This document shows, in pieces, positions 56,095 to 64,000 of a stretch of 64,000 bases of DNA. The stretch is taken from positions 1 through 64,000 of the forward strand of contig NZ_LQOT01000016.1 in assembly GCF_002101585.1 (NCBI RefSeq), written 5' to 3'. The notes under the pieces are model-generated. The model searched no databases and was not told where the DNA came from. It saw nothing but the letters and a program-made list of their open reading frames with translations. A program made the translations under genes and the position numbers. Within the stretch, counting starts at the first letter, position 1. Every line of letters begins with the position of its first letter. This stretch comes from Mycolicibacter engbaekii. Lineage in GTDB: Bacteria > Actinomycetota > Actinomycetes > Mycobacteriales > Mycobacteriaceae.

Positions 56095-58008
56095 CTAGTC
56101 GAGACTCTCGCTGACCTCGTCGACGCAAGCGCTCGAGCCCAGAGCCGCCACCCACCCGGTGATCTGGCGGGCCACGTCCTGCGGGGTCAGGCCGACCTCG
56201 GCCAGCACCTCGCCGCGCGAGGCGTGGTCGTAGAAGCGCTGGGGCAGGCCGACGTCGCGGCAGGGCAGATCGAGCTCGGCGCGGCGCAGCGCCGCCGACA
56301 CCGCCGAGCCGACACCCCCGGCCACCCCGTTGTCCTCGCAGGTGACCACCAGTTTGTGCGCAGCGGCCATCTCGACGAGCACGTCGGGCACCGGGAGCAC
56401 CCAGCGCGGATCGATCACGGTCACTCCGATACCCTGCTTGCGCAGGCGCTCGGCCACCGCCAGCGCCATCGGGGCGAACGCGCCGACCGCGACGAGCAGA
56501 ACGTCGGCGGCCAGACCGTCGGCCGGCACCGCCAGCACGTCCACCCCGGACCGTCGCTCAACAGCGGGAATATCTTCGCCCACTTCCCCTTTCGGGAATC
56601 GCAACGCGGTGGGGCCGTCGTCGACATCGAGCGCTTCACCGAGTTGTTCACGCAGCCGCACGCCGTCGCGCGGTGCGGCCACCCGGATACCGGGCACCAC
56701 ACCCAGAATGGACAGATCCCACATGCCGTTGTGGCTGGCGCCGTCGGGCCCGGTGATCCCGGACCGGTCCAGCACCAGCGTGACCGGCAGCTGATGCAGC
56801 GCCACGTCCATCATGAGCTGGTCGAAGGCGCGGTTGAGGAACGTCGAGTAGACCGCCACCACCGGGTGCAGACCGCCCATCGCCAGCCCCGCCGCGGAGG
56901 TCAAGGCGTGCTGCTCGGCGATCCCGACGTCGAACATCCGATCCGGAAAACGCTGCCCGAACGGCGCCAGCCCGGTGGGGCCGGGCATGGCAGCGGTGAT
57001 CGCCACCACATCGCGGCGCTTGGCGCCGTACTCGATGAGCGCATCGGAGAACACCGCCGTCCAGCCACGCCCGGACGTCTCGGCGGCGTAGCCGGTCAAC
57101 GGGTCGATCACCCCGCAGGCGTGCATCTGCTCGGCCTCGTCGTTCTCGGCCGGGCCGTAGCCCTTGCCCTTGCGGGTCACCACGTGCACGATCACCGGCC
57201 CGCCGAACCCGCGCGCGCGGCGCAACGCCGACTCCACCGCCGCCTCGTCATGGCCGTCGATCGGCCCCAGGTATTTCAGGCCGAGGTCGGTGAAGAGTGC
57301 CTGCGGCGCCAGCGCGTCCTTGAGGCCCGCTTTGACGCTGTGGATGACCTGGTAGCCGAGTTCGCCGACCAGTGGCACGCCGCGGACCGCGGTCCGGCCC
57401 CGTTCCAGCAGCCGCTCGTAGGCCGGCTGCAGCCGCAGGACGGCCAGATGGTCGGCGAAGCCGCCGATGGTGGGCGCGTAGCTGCGGCCGTTGTCGTTGA
57501 CCACGATCACCACCGGACGGTTGCCCGCAGCGATGTTGTTGAGCGCCTCCCAGCACATCCCACCGGTCAGGGCGCCGTCGCCGACGACGGCCACCACGTG
57601 CCGGTTGCGGTGCCCGGTCAGCTCAAAGGCTTTCGCCAGCCCGTCGGCGTAGGACAGCGCCGAACTGGCATGGCTGGATTCCACCCAGTCGTGCTCGCTC
57701 TCCGCGCGCGACGGGTAACCCGACAGGCCGCCCTTCTTGCGCAGCGTGTCGAAGTCGAGGCTGCGCCCGGTCAGCATCTTGTGCACGTAGGCCTGGTGGC
57801 CGGTGTCGAAGATGATCGGGTCGTGCGGCGAGTCGAACACCCGGTGCAACGCCAAAGTGAGTTCCACCACACCCAGGTTCGGCCCCAGATGTCCGCCGGT
57901 TGCGGCGACCTTGTGGATCAGGAACTCGCGGATCTCCGCCGCCAAATCGGTCAGCTGGGCCTGCGAAAGGTGCTGCAGATCGGCGGGGCCGCGGATCCCT
58001 TCAAGCAT
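56095..58008 (-). CDS. dxs: 1-deoxy-D-xylulose-5-phosphate synthase
   Basis: A 637-residue thiamine-diphosphate enzyme, first step of the MEP isoprenoid pathway. [23 protein letters not shown] near the N-terminus, the TPP site [16 protein letters not shown] (about residue 150), and [19 protein letters not shown] in the second domain are all typical. The ATG at 58008 follows TAGACT-N6, a leaderless pattern. Convergent with the PACE gene (5 bp) and divergent from the CBS gene (47 bp). Confidence 0.97.
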   Translation of the reverse strand: MLEGIRGPADLQHLSQAQLTDLAAEIREFLIHKVAATGGHLGPNLGVVELTLALHRVFDSPHDPIIFDTGHQAYVHKMLTGRSLDFDTLRKKGGLSGYPSRAESEHDWVESSHASSALSYADGLAKAFELTGHRNRHVVAVVGDGALTGGMCWEALNNIAAGNRPVVIVVNDNGRSYAPTIGGFADHLAVLRLQPAYERLLERGRTAVRGVPLVGELGYQVIHSVKAGLKDALAPQALFTDLGLKYLGPIDGHDEAAVESALRRARGFGGPVIVHVVTRKGKGYGPAENDEAEQMHACGVIDPLTGYAAETSGRGWTAVFSDALIEYGAKRRDVVAITAAMPGPTGLAPFGQRFPDRMFDVGIAEQHALTSAAGLAMGGLHPVVAVYSTFLNRAFDQLMMDVALHQLPVTLVLDRSGITGPDGASHNGMWDLSILGVVPGIRVAAPRDGVRLREQLGEALDVDDGPTALRFPKGEVGEDIPAVERRSGVDVLAVPADGLAADVLLVAVGAFAPMALAVAERLRKQGIGVTVIDPRWVLPVPDVLVEMAAAHKLVVTCEDNGVAGGVGSAVSAALRRAELDLPCRDVGLPQRFYDHASRGEVLAEVGLTPQDVARQITGWVAALGSSACVDEVSESLD

Positions 58009-58014
58009 CTGGCC

Positions 58015-58049
58015 AGTCTACGCACGGCGACCGGAAGCCCAGCTATGGT
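58015..58049. promoter_or_regulatory. Divergent leaderless promoters of dxs and the CBS gene
   Basis: Both genes have a TANNNT -10 exactly six bases before the start codon: TAGACT at 58015-58020 (minus) before the dxs ATG at 58008, and TATGGT at 58044-58049 (plus) before the CBS ATG at 58056. Start codons are 47 bp apart, so the two polymerase sites overlap and should interfere. Confidence 0.65.
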
Positions 58050-58055
58050 CGTCCT

Positions 58056-58499
58056 ATGCGTGCCGCGGAGATCGCCGAGGAATTCCCGGTGGTGGCCATC
58101 GACTCCAGCGCCCTATCGGCAGCCAAACTGCTCGCCGAGCACCGGTTGCCTGGGATCGTGGTGGTCGATGGATCGGGTCGTCCCCTAGCAGTGCTGCCCG
58201 GCTCCCAGGTGGTGCGTTTCATCGTGCCGGGCTACATCCAAGACGACCCGTCGCTGGCGGGTGTGCTCAACGAGCACATGGCCGATCACGCCGCCGACAA
58301 GCTGGGCGCCAAAGCAGTACGCGACATGCTGCCCGAGCACCTGCCCGAATTGCCGGCCGCCGGCGCCGACGAAACCGTGATCGAAGTCGCTTCCACCATG
58401 GCCCGCTTGCGTAGCCCGCTGGTCGCCGTGGTCAAAAGCGGTACACTGCTCGGCGTGATCACCGCGTCGCGTCTGCTGGCCATGGCCCTGGAAGCCTGA
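58056..58499 (+). CDS. CBS-domain protein
   Basis: A 147-residue protein with two CBS motifs, like Rv2683. The first is [35 protein letters not shown], the second [37 protein letters not shown] pairs bind adenosine nucleotides and regulate a partner. It ends 8 bp before the ArsB-type permease, so it is probably that transporter's regulatory subunit. Confidence 0.9.
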   Translation: MRAAEIAEEFPVVAIDSSALSAAKLLAEHRLPGIVVVDGSGRPLAVLPGSQVVRFIVPGYIQDDPSLAGVLNEHMADHAADKLGAKAVRDMLPEHLPELPAAGADETVIEVASTMARLRSPLVAVVKSGTLLGVITASRLLAMALEA

Positions 58500-58507
58500 T
58501 ACCGCGG

Positions 58508-59797
58508 ATGGCCTTTTTCGCGACGGCGGTGTTTTTAACCGCGTACGCGTTCATCGCCGCTGACCGGATCAACAAGACCGTCGTCGCGCTGGCCGGCGCC
58601 GCGGCCGTGGTCATCCTGCCGGTGATCAGCTCCGAGGACATCTTCTATTCCCGCGAAACCGGGATCGACTGGGACGTCATCTTCCTGCTGCTGGGCATGA
58701 TGATCATCGTCAGCGTGTTGCGCCAGACCGGCGTCTTCGAGTACGTCGCGATCTGGGCAGCAAAGCGCGCCAACGGTTCTCCCCTGCGGATCATGATCCT
58801 GCTGGTGCTGGTGACGGCGGTGGCCTCGGCGCTGCTGGACAACGTGACCACGGTGTTGCTGATCGCCCCGGTCACGTTGCTGGTCTGCGACCGCCTCGAG
58901 ATCAACGCCGCGCCGTTCCTGATGGCCGAAGTGTTCGCCTCCAACATCGGCGGCGCCGCCACGCTGGTCGGCGACCCGCCCAACATCATCATCGCCAGCC
59001 GGGCCGGGCTGACCTTCAACGCCTTCCTGATTCACCTGGCGCCGATCGTGGCCGTGGTGATCGTGGTGTTCATCGTCATGCTGCCCCGGCTTTTTCCCGG
59101 ATCGTTCGCCGTGGAGCCCGAGCGCGTCGCCGATGTGATGGCACTCGAGGAGCGCGAGGCCATCCGCGACCGAGGGCTGCTGATCAAATGCGGCGTGGTG
59201 CTGGCCGTGGTGTTCGCTGGATTCATGGGCCATGGGGCGCTGCATCTGGAGCCGTCGGTGGTGGCCCTGTTGGGCGCCGGGGCGCTGGTCATGACGTCCC
59301 GGCTGGACCGCTCCGACTACCTGTCGGGGGTGGAATGGGAAACCCTGCTGTTCTTCGCCGGACTGTTCGTGATGGTCGGCGCGCTGGTGGACACCGGGGC
59401 GATCGGCGCGCTGGCCAAGACTGCCGCCGAGCTCACCGGAGGCAACGCGCTGCTGACCACGATGGGCATCCTGGGGGTGTCGGCTCCGGTGTCGGGAATC
59501 ATCGACAACATCCCCTACGTGGCGACCATGACCCCGATCGTCGCCGAGCTCAGCACCACCTTGCCCAACGACCTGCATCCCGACGCGTTGTGGTGGGCCC
59601 TGGCGCTGGGCGCCGATTTCGGCGGCAACCTGACCGCCGTGGGAGCCAGCGCCAACGTGGTGATGCTCGGCATCGCCCGGCGCGCCGGCAACCCCATTTC
59701 CTTCTGGGAGTTCACCCGCAAGGGCATCGTGGTGACCGCGGTGTCGGTGGCGCTGTCGGCGGTGTACCTGTGGTTGCGCTACTTCGTGTTCGGCTGA
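58508..59797 (+). CDS. ArsB/NhaD-type ion permease (SLC13-like)
   Basis: A 429-residue membrane protein with about eleven helices in two inverted halves. [19 protein letters not shown] and the following [25 protein letters not shown] form the first hairpin; [14 protein letters not shown] with [18 protein letters not shown] form the second. It matches the ArsA/ArsB1 proteins Rv2684/Rv2685. The substrate could be arsenite, another anion or Na+/H+; no arsenic regulator is nearby, so arsenic is not supported. Confidence 0.88.
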   Translation: MAFFATAVFLTAYAFIAADRINKTVVALAGAAAVVILPVISSEDIFYSRETGIDWDVIFLLLGMMIIVSVLRQTGVFEYVAIWAAKRANGSPLRIMILLVLVTAVASALLDNVTTVLLIAPVTLLVCDRLEINAAPFLMAEVFASNIGGAATLVGDPPNIIIASRAGLTFNAFLIHLAPIVAVVIVVFIVMLPRLFPGSFAVEPERVADVMALEEREAIRDRGLLIKCGVVLAVVFAGFMGHGALHLEPSVVALLGAGALVMTSRLDRSDYLSGVEWETLLFFAGLFVMVGALVDTGAIGALAKTAAELTGGNALLTTMGILGVSAPVSGIIDNIPYVATMTPIVAELSTTLPNDLHPDALWWALALGADFGGNLTAVGASANVVMLGIARRAGNPISFWEFTRKGIVVTAVSVALSAVYLWLRYFVFG

Positions 59798-59807
59798 CGC
59801 CGGGCGT

Positions 59808-60983
59808 TCACCGGGTGAGCAGCGCCACGCACTCCATGTGATGGGTCAGCGGGAAGGCATCGAACACCCGGATCTGCTCGACGCTGTACCCGTGGCCCCG
59901 ATACAGGCCGATGTCGCGGGCGAACGCGGCCGCCTCACAGCCGACGTGCACCACGCGCGGCACATCTGCGGCCGCCAGCAGGTCGATCACCTCACGCCCG
60001 GCGCCGGCGCGTGGCGGGTCCAGCACCGCGACCGCGGCCGGCCCGCGCTGCGCCTCCAGTGCCCGGCGCACCGAGTCGGTGCGCACCGATACCTGCGGGA
60101 GATCGGCCAGCGCCGCCCGGGCGGCGCCCGTCGCGGCGCGTGAGGTGTCGACGCTGATCACCTTCCCCGACGGCCCCACCGACTCGGCCAGCGCCGCGGC
60201 GAAGATTCCCGCCCCACCGTAGAGATCCCAGGCGGTGCTGCCCGAATCGGCCTGTGCCCACTGCGCTATCAGCGCACTGTAGATCGAGGCCGCCCGCCGA
60301 TGCGCCTGCCAGAACGCGGTCACCGGGATCTGCCAGCGGCGGCGGCCGACCCACTGGGCGGCGTGGTAGTCGCCCTCGACGACCTCCGGGCGATGCCCCC
60401 GACCGGTGCTCACGACATGCCGGACCCCGTCGTCATCGGCCACCACATGCACGTGATCGCCAGGACGCCAACGTTGTTCGGCCAGCCCCTTGATCATCCC
60501 CGCCGGCAGCTGACCACACCGCAGGTCGGTGACCAGCTCATCGCTGTGGTATCGGTGAAATCCGGCCTGCCCGTCGGCGCCCACCTCCAGGCGGACCCGG
60601 CTGCGCCAGCCCGTCGGTCCGTCATCGCCGAGCGGCTCGGCTTCCCCGTGCCAGGCATGGCCGCCGAGCCGGGCCAGCTGGTTGGCCACCACCTCGCCTT
60701 TGAGCACCCGCGCTGCCGCCGGGTCGGCGAACGCCAGGTCACAGCAGCCGGCACCGTCCGCACCGGCGATCGGGCACAGCGACTCGATCCGGGCCGCGGC
60801 CGGTTCGAACACCTCGACGCACTCACCGTGCCAGTAGGAGCCGCGCTCGGCGGTGATCCGCACCCGCACCCGTTCGCCGGGCAGTGCGTAGCGAACGAAG
60901 ACCACTCGGCCGTCGTGCCGGGCCACGCAACTGCCGCCGTTGGCGGCCGGCCCCGTGACCAGGGTCAGCTCTTGATCGATCAC
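59808..60983 (-). CDS. TrmA/RumA-family RNA uridine methyltransferase
   Basis: A 391-residue protein like Rv2689c. An N-terminal TRAM domain leads into CPIAGADGAGCCDL, which resembles the iron-sulfur Cys cluster of RumA-type enzymes. The SAM motif is AWDLYGGAGIFAAALA (about residue 245), then VLDPPRAGAGREV and HVGCEAAAFARD with the catalytic Cys. It should make 5-methyluridine in tRNA or rRNA. It starts with GTG 4 bp after the potassium importer stop, so they share a message. Confidence 0.88.
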   Translation of the reverse strand: MIDQELTLVTGPAANGGSCVARHDGRVVFVRYALPGERVRVRITAERGSYWHGECVEVFEPAAARIESLCPIAGADGAGCCDLAFADPAAARVLKGEVVANQLARLGGHAWHGEAEPLGDDGPTGWRSRVRLEVGADGQAGFHRYHSDELVTDLRCGQLPAGMIKGLAEQRWRPGDHVHVVADDDGVRHVVSTGRGHRPEVVEGDYHAAQWVGRRRWQIPVTAFWQAHRRAASIYSALIAQWAQADSGSTAWDLYGGAGIFAAALAESVGPSGKVISVDTSRAATGAARAALADLPQVSVRTDSVRRALEAQRGPAAVAVLDPPRAGAGREVIDLLAAADVPRVVHVGCEAAAFARDIGLYRGHGYSVEQIRVFDAFPLTHHMECVALLTR

Positions 60984-60987
60984 TGCC

Positions 60988-62979
60988 TTAAAAGCCTCTC
61001 CGGGTGTCGCCGGGCGCGGGGCGCTGCGCCAGGACCTTGCGCCGCTCCGAGGAGTTCAGCTGCCAGGGCACCGAGGTGACCATGACCTGGGGCATGAACA
61101 ACAGCCGGGTCTTGAGTCGCAGGGCACTCTGGTTGTGCAGCAGCTGTTCCCACCAGCGGCCCACCACGTATTCGGGGATGTACACGGTCACCACAGTGCG
61201 CGGCGACTCCTTGCTGATGCGCTTGACGTAGTCGAGCACCGGCCGGGTGATCTCGCGGTACGGCGATGCGATCACTTTAAGCGGGACGGTGATATCGCTT
61301 TCCTCCCACTCTCGGACCAGGCGGCGGGTCTCGGTGTCGTCCACGTTGACGGTGATCGCTTCCAGCGAGTCCGGCCGCGTCGCCCGGGCGTAGGCCAGCG
61401 CGCGCCGAGTCGGCAGGTGCAGTTTCGACACCAGCACCAGGGCATGGTTGCGGCTGGGCAGTATCGCCTGGTCCTCCTGGGCGGCCGACTGTGCGGCCAG
61501 TTCCAGGTTGACCGCGTCGTAGTGCCGGCGGATCAGCTTCATCAGCAGGAACAGCACGGACATCGCCACGATCGCGATCCACGCGCCGGCGATGAACTTG
61601 GTGGCGATCACCACGATCAGCACCACCCCGGTGGCGATGAAGCCGATTGTGTTGACCACCCGCGAGCGCATCATCTTCGACCGGGCAGCCGGGTCGGTCT
61701 CGTTGCGCAGCAATCTGTTCCAATGCCGCACCATACCGATCTGACTCAGCGTGAACGAGACGAATACCCCGACGATGTAGAGCTGGATCAGCGCGGTCAC
61801 CTCCGCCCCGAACGCCACGATGAAGGCGATGGCCACCACCGCCAGAAACACGATGCCGTTGGAGAACGCCAGCCGGTCGCCACGGGTGTGCAACTGCCGG
61901 GGCAGGTAGGAGTCCTGGGCCAGGATCGATCCCAGCACCGGAAAGCCGTTGAAGGCGGTGTTGGCGGCCAGCGCCAGGATCAGCGCGGTCACCCCGGCGA
62001 TGATCCACAGTCCGGGCGGAAAGCCCCGGAACACCGTCTCGGCCAGCTGGGCCAGCAGCGTCTTCTGTTCGTAGTCCGCCGGCGCCCCGATCAGCTGCTC
62101 ATGCGGACGGGCCGCGATCTTCACCCCGGTCTCCCGGGCCAGCACGATGATGCCCATCATCAACGTGACGGCAATCACACCCAGCATCAGCAGGGTGGTG
62201 GCGGCGTTGCGCGACTTCGGCTTGCGAAACGCCGGCACACCGTTGCTGATCGCCTCCACACCGGTCAGCGCGGCACAGCCCGACGAGAACGATTTCGCCA
62301 CTAGGAACACCAGGGCGACGCCCACCACCTCACCCTGGGTGGAGTGGATCTTGAACTCGGCCGAATCGGCCTGCAACGGATCGCCGAGCACGAAGATCTG
62401 GAACAGGCCCCAGCCCAGCATGACGAAGATCCCGATCATGAACGCATACGTCGGAAAGGCGAACGCGGTACCGGATTCGCGGATGCCCCGCAGATTCGCC
62501 GCGGCCACCACGATCACCGTCCCCACCGCGAACGCCACTTTGTGCTCGGCGATGAACGGTATCGCCGAGCCGATGTTGGCGACTCCCGAGGAGATCGAGA
62601 CGGCAACCGTCAGAACGTAATCCACCATCAACGCACTGGCCACGGTCAAGCCCGCGGTGGGACCGAGGTTGACGGTGACGACTTCGTAGTCGCCGCCGCC
62701 GGACGGGTAGGCGTGCACATTCTGGCGGTAGGAGGCCACCACGGTGACAAACACGAACGCGACCGCCAGACCCACCCACGGCGTCATCCGATAGGCCGCC
62801 AGGCCCGCCACCGACAACACCAGAAAGATCTCTTCGGGTCCATAGGCCACCGAGGACAGCGCGTCGGAGGCGAACACCGGAAGGGCGATGCGCTTCGGAA
62901 GCAGCGTGTGGCTGAGCCGATCACTGCGGAAGGGCCGGCCCAGAACCAGGCGCCGAGCAGCGGTGGAAATCTTCGACAC
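60988..62979 (-). CDS. kimA: KimA-like potassium importer (APC superfamily)
   Basis: A 663-residue protein, M. tuberculosis Rv2690c-like. About twelve membrane helices precede a ~170-residue cytoplasmic C-terminus. Its sequence matches B. subtilis KimA: FASDALSSVAYG, MVDYVLTVAVSIS, SGCAALTGVEAISNGVPAF and RGDRLAFSNGIVFL. The residues reported as potassium ligands in KimA have counterparts here: Asp39, Tyr46, Asp120, Thr124, Ser128, Thr238, Glu241. KimA imports K+ with H+ and is inhibited by c-di-AMP. The GTG at 62979 fits the family. Divergent from ceoB-ceoC. Confidence 0.87.
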   Translation of the reverse strand: MSKISTAARRLVLGRPFRSDRLSHTLLPKRIALPVFASDALSSVAYGPEEIFLVLSVAGLAAYRMTPWVGLAVAFVFVTVVASYRQNVHAYPSGGGDYEVVTVNLGPTAGLTVASALMVDYVLTVAVSISSGVANIGSAIPFIAEHKVAFAVGTVIVVAAANLRGIRESGTAFAFPTYAFMIGIFVMLGWGLFQIFVLGDPLQADSAEFKIHSTQGEVVGVALVFLVAKSFSSGCAALTGVEAISNGVPAFRKPKSRNAATTLLMLGVIAVTLMMGIIVLARETGVKIAARPHEQLIGAPADYEQKTLLAQLAETVFRGFPPGLWIIAGVTALILALAANTAFNGFPVLGSILAQDSYLPRQLHTRGDRLAFSNGIVFLAVVAIAFIVAFGAEVTALIQLYIVGVFVSFTLSQIGMVRHWNRLLRNETDPAARSKMMRSRVVNTIGFIATGVVLIVVIATKFIAGAWIAIVAMSVLFLLMKLIRRHYDAVNLELAAQSAAQEDQAILPSRNHALVLVSKLHLPTRRALAYARATRPDSLEAITVNVDDTETRRLVREWEESDITVPLKVIASPYREITRPVLDYVKRISKESPRTVVTVYIPEYVVGRWWEQLLHNQSALRLKTRLLFMPQVMVTSVPWQLNSSERRKVLAQRPAPGDTRRGF

Positions 62980-63082
62980 GAGAGCCAAGGGTAAGCCAGC
63001 CGGGCATTGGCGGTAGCGTTCACCGAATACGGGCACCACTGCTGCTGCCAACCAGGCGAAACCGGCCGAAAGGACGTTGCAC

Positions 63083-63754
63083 GTGCGGGTAGTTGTGATG
63101 GGTTGTGGCCGAGTTGGCGCCTCGGTGGCCGATGGGCTGTCCCGGATCGGCCACGAGGTCGCCATCATCGACCGAGACAGCACCGCGTTCAACCGGCTCA
63201 GTCCGGAGTTCAACGGCGAGCGCGTGCTCGGTATGGGCTTCGACCGCGATGTGCTGCTGCGAGCGGGCATCGAAGATGCGGCTGCGTTCGCCGCGGTGTC
63301 CTCCGGTGACAACTCCAACATCATCGCGGCGCGGCTGGCCCGGGAGACCTTCGGCGTATCGCGGGTGGTGGCCCGCATCTACGACGCCAAGCGGGCGGCG
63401 GTCTACGAGCGCCTGGGCATCCCCACCATCGCCACGGTGCCGTGGACCACCGACCGGATGCTCGATGCGCTGACCCGGGAAAGCGAGACCACCAAGTGGC
63501 GTGACCCCACCGGCACCGTCGCGGTCGCCGAGGTGGTTCTGCATGAGGACTGGATCGGCCGTCCCGTCACCGATCTGGAGGCGGCCATCAATGCCCGGGT
63601 GGCGTTTTTGATCCGGTTCGGTACCGGTGTCCTGCCCGAGCCCCGGACGGTGATTCAGGCCAGCGACCAGGTCTACATCGTCGCGGTGTCGGGTCGGGTG
63701 GCCGAAGCGATCGCGATCGCGGCGTTGCCGCCGAGCGAGGACCTGGACAAATGA
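63083..63754 (+). CDS. ceoB: TrkA-type potassium-uptake regulator, first copy
   Basis: A 223-residue RCK protein like Rv2691. The Rossmann motif is MGCGRVGASVADGL at the N-terminus, followed by the Asp of IIDRD, and a C-terminal RCK_C domain begins near residue 135. It binds NAD(H) or nucleotides and gates a potassium channel or transporter. The GTG at 63083 lies 7 bases after AAAGGAC. Followed 37 bp later by a second TrkA. Confidence 0.94.
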   Translation: MRVVVMGCGRVGASVADGLSRIGHEVAIIDRDSTAFNRLSPEFNGERVLGMGFDRDVLLRAGIEDAAAFAAVSSGDNSNIIAARLARETFGVSRVVARIYDAKRAAVYERLGIPTIATVPWTTDRMLDALTRESETTKWRDPTGTVAVAEVVLHEDWIGRPVTDLEAAINARVAFLIRFGTGVLPEPRTVIQASDQVYIVAVSGRVAEAIAIAALPPSEDLDK

Positions 63755-63791
63755 AACCCCCCACCGGCCTCCGGCCGAAGGAGCGGCGCAG

Positions 63792-64000
63792 ATGAAGGTA
63801 GCGGTAGCCGGGGCGGGCGCGGTCGGCCGGTCGATCGCTCGCGAACTGCTCGACAGCGATCACCAGGTGACCTTGATCGAGCGCAACCCTGAGCACGTCG
63901 ACCCCGAGGACATCGCCGACGCGCAGTGGCATCTGGGCGACGCCTGCGAGCTGAGCCTGCTGGAGGCGGTGCACCTGGAGTCCTTCGACGTGGTGATCGC
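63792..64000 (+). CDS. ceoC: TrkA-type potassium-uptake regulator, second copy (partial)
   Basis: The first ~69 residues of a second RCK protein, cut by the right edge. It begins MKVAVAGAGAVGRSIARELL, with the GxGxxG of the NAD-binding fold and the acidic end of strand two in LIERN. Matches Rv2692. The ATG at 63792 is 37 bp after the ceoB stop, with GGAG about 8 bases upstream. Confidence 0.93.
   Translation, partial: MKVAVAGAGAVGRSIARELLDSDHQVTLIERNPEHVDPEDIADAQWHLGDACELSLLEAVHLESFDVVI

Noticed and set aside
56053..58188. 711-residue open frame opposite dxs
   Set aside because: Antisense shadow of dxs; no recognisable domain.

Overview
The window is high-GC chromosomal DNA from a mycobacterium, very probably a slow grower. 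A PE/PPE/Esx cassette of the ESX-5 duplicate type sits at the left edge. The rest is largely syntenic, from memory, with the M. tuberculosis stretch around Rv2575 to Rv2692, with several blocks absent: fadD9, the toxin-antitoxin/speE segment, the DosR-regulon cluster, the phiRv2 prophage and the Rv2686c-2688c ABC transporter. The exact species cannot be fixed from this sequence. Homologies and Rv numbers are recognised from the protein sequences by eye, not from a search.

Layout. 1-1.9 kb: PE-PPE-Esx operon on the minus strand. 2.4-7.3 kb: zinc metallopeptidase, gamma-glutamylcyclotransferase-like protein, MmpS-like secreted protein, hisS with a glyoxalase-II-like hydrolase, cyclophilin. 7.3-16 kb: rel, apt, peptide-binding lipoprotein, secF, secD and yajC, all minus. 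16-22.3 kb: repeat-bearing secreted protein, gabT, ruvCAB, yebC, ABC1 kinase. 22.4-25.9 kb: PLP synthase (pdxS, pdxT) with a thioesterase, and an alcohol dehydrogenase. 26-32.4 kb: the overlapping thrS-HIT-pgsA-patA-pimA-Nudix operon that starts phosphatidylinositol mannoside synthesis. 32.5-36.5 kb: PaaI-type thioesterase, DUF1990, and a tight five-gene unit of 7Fe ferredoxin, SufR-like regulator, membrane protein, cupin and nitronate monooxygenase. 36.7-42.2 kb: enoyl-CoA hydratase, acyl-CoA synthetase, DedA protein, ABM-like protein, carotenoid oxygenase. 42.7-43.2 kb: four tRNA genes. 43.5-50.3 kb: Clp-N/HTH protein behind a double-operator promoter, MPT63-like protein, 57-bp tandem repeats, ZapE, RibD-like reductase, hydrolase-fold lipoprotein, aftC, msrB. 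50.3-56 kb: hemQ, hemY and hemE, DUF3000, an RNase D-like protein, a PACE-type efflux protein. 56-64 kb: dxs, CBS protein, ArsB-type permease, RNA methyltransferase, a KimA-like potassium importer, and two TrkA proteins running off the right edge.

Several genes show a TANNNT -10 element ending about 6-7 bases before the start codon, the mycobacterial leaderless pattern (dxs, the CBS gene, zapE, the Clp-N gene). Many same-strand neighbours overlap by ATGA, GTGA or TGATG, so operon structure is readable from the sequence.

The best candidates for new biology are: (1) the Clp-N/HTH gene, whose -35 and -10 each lie in a copy of the same perfect palindrome GTCAAC-N5-GTTGAC; (2) the ferredoxin/SufR-like/membrane/cupin/nitronate monooxygenase operon; (3) the KimA-like importer facing two TrkA regulators; (4) an alpha/beta-hydrolase lipoprotein whose nucleophile serine is glycine.
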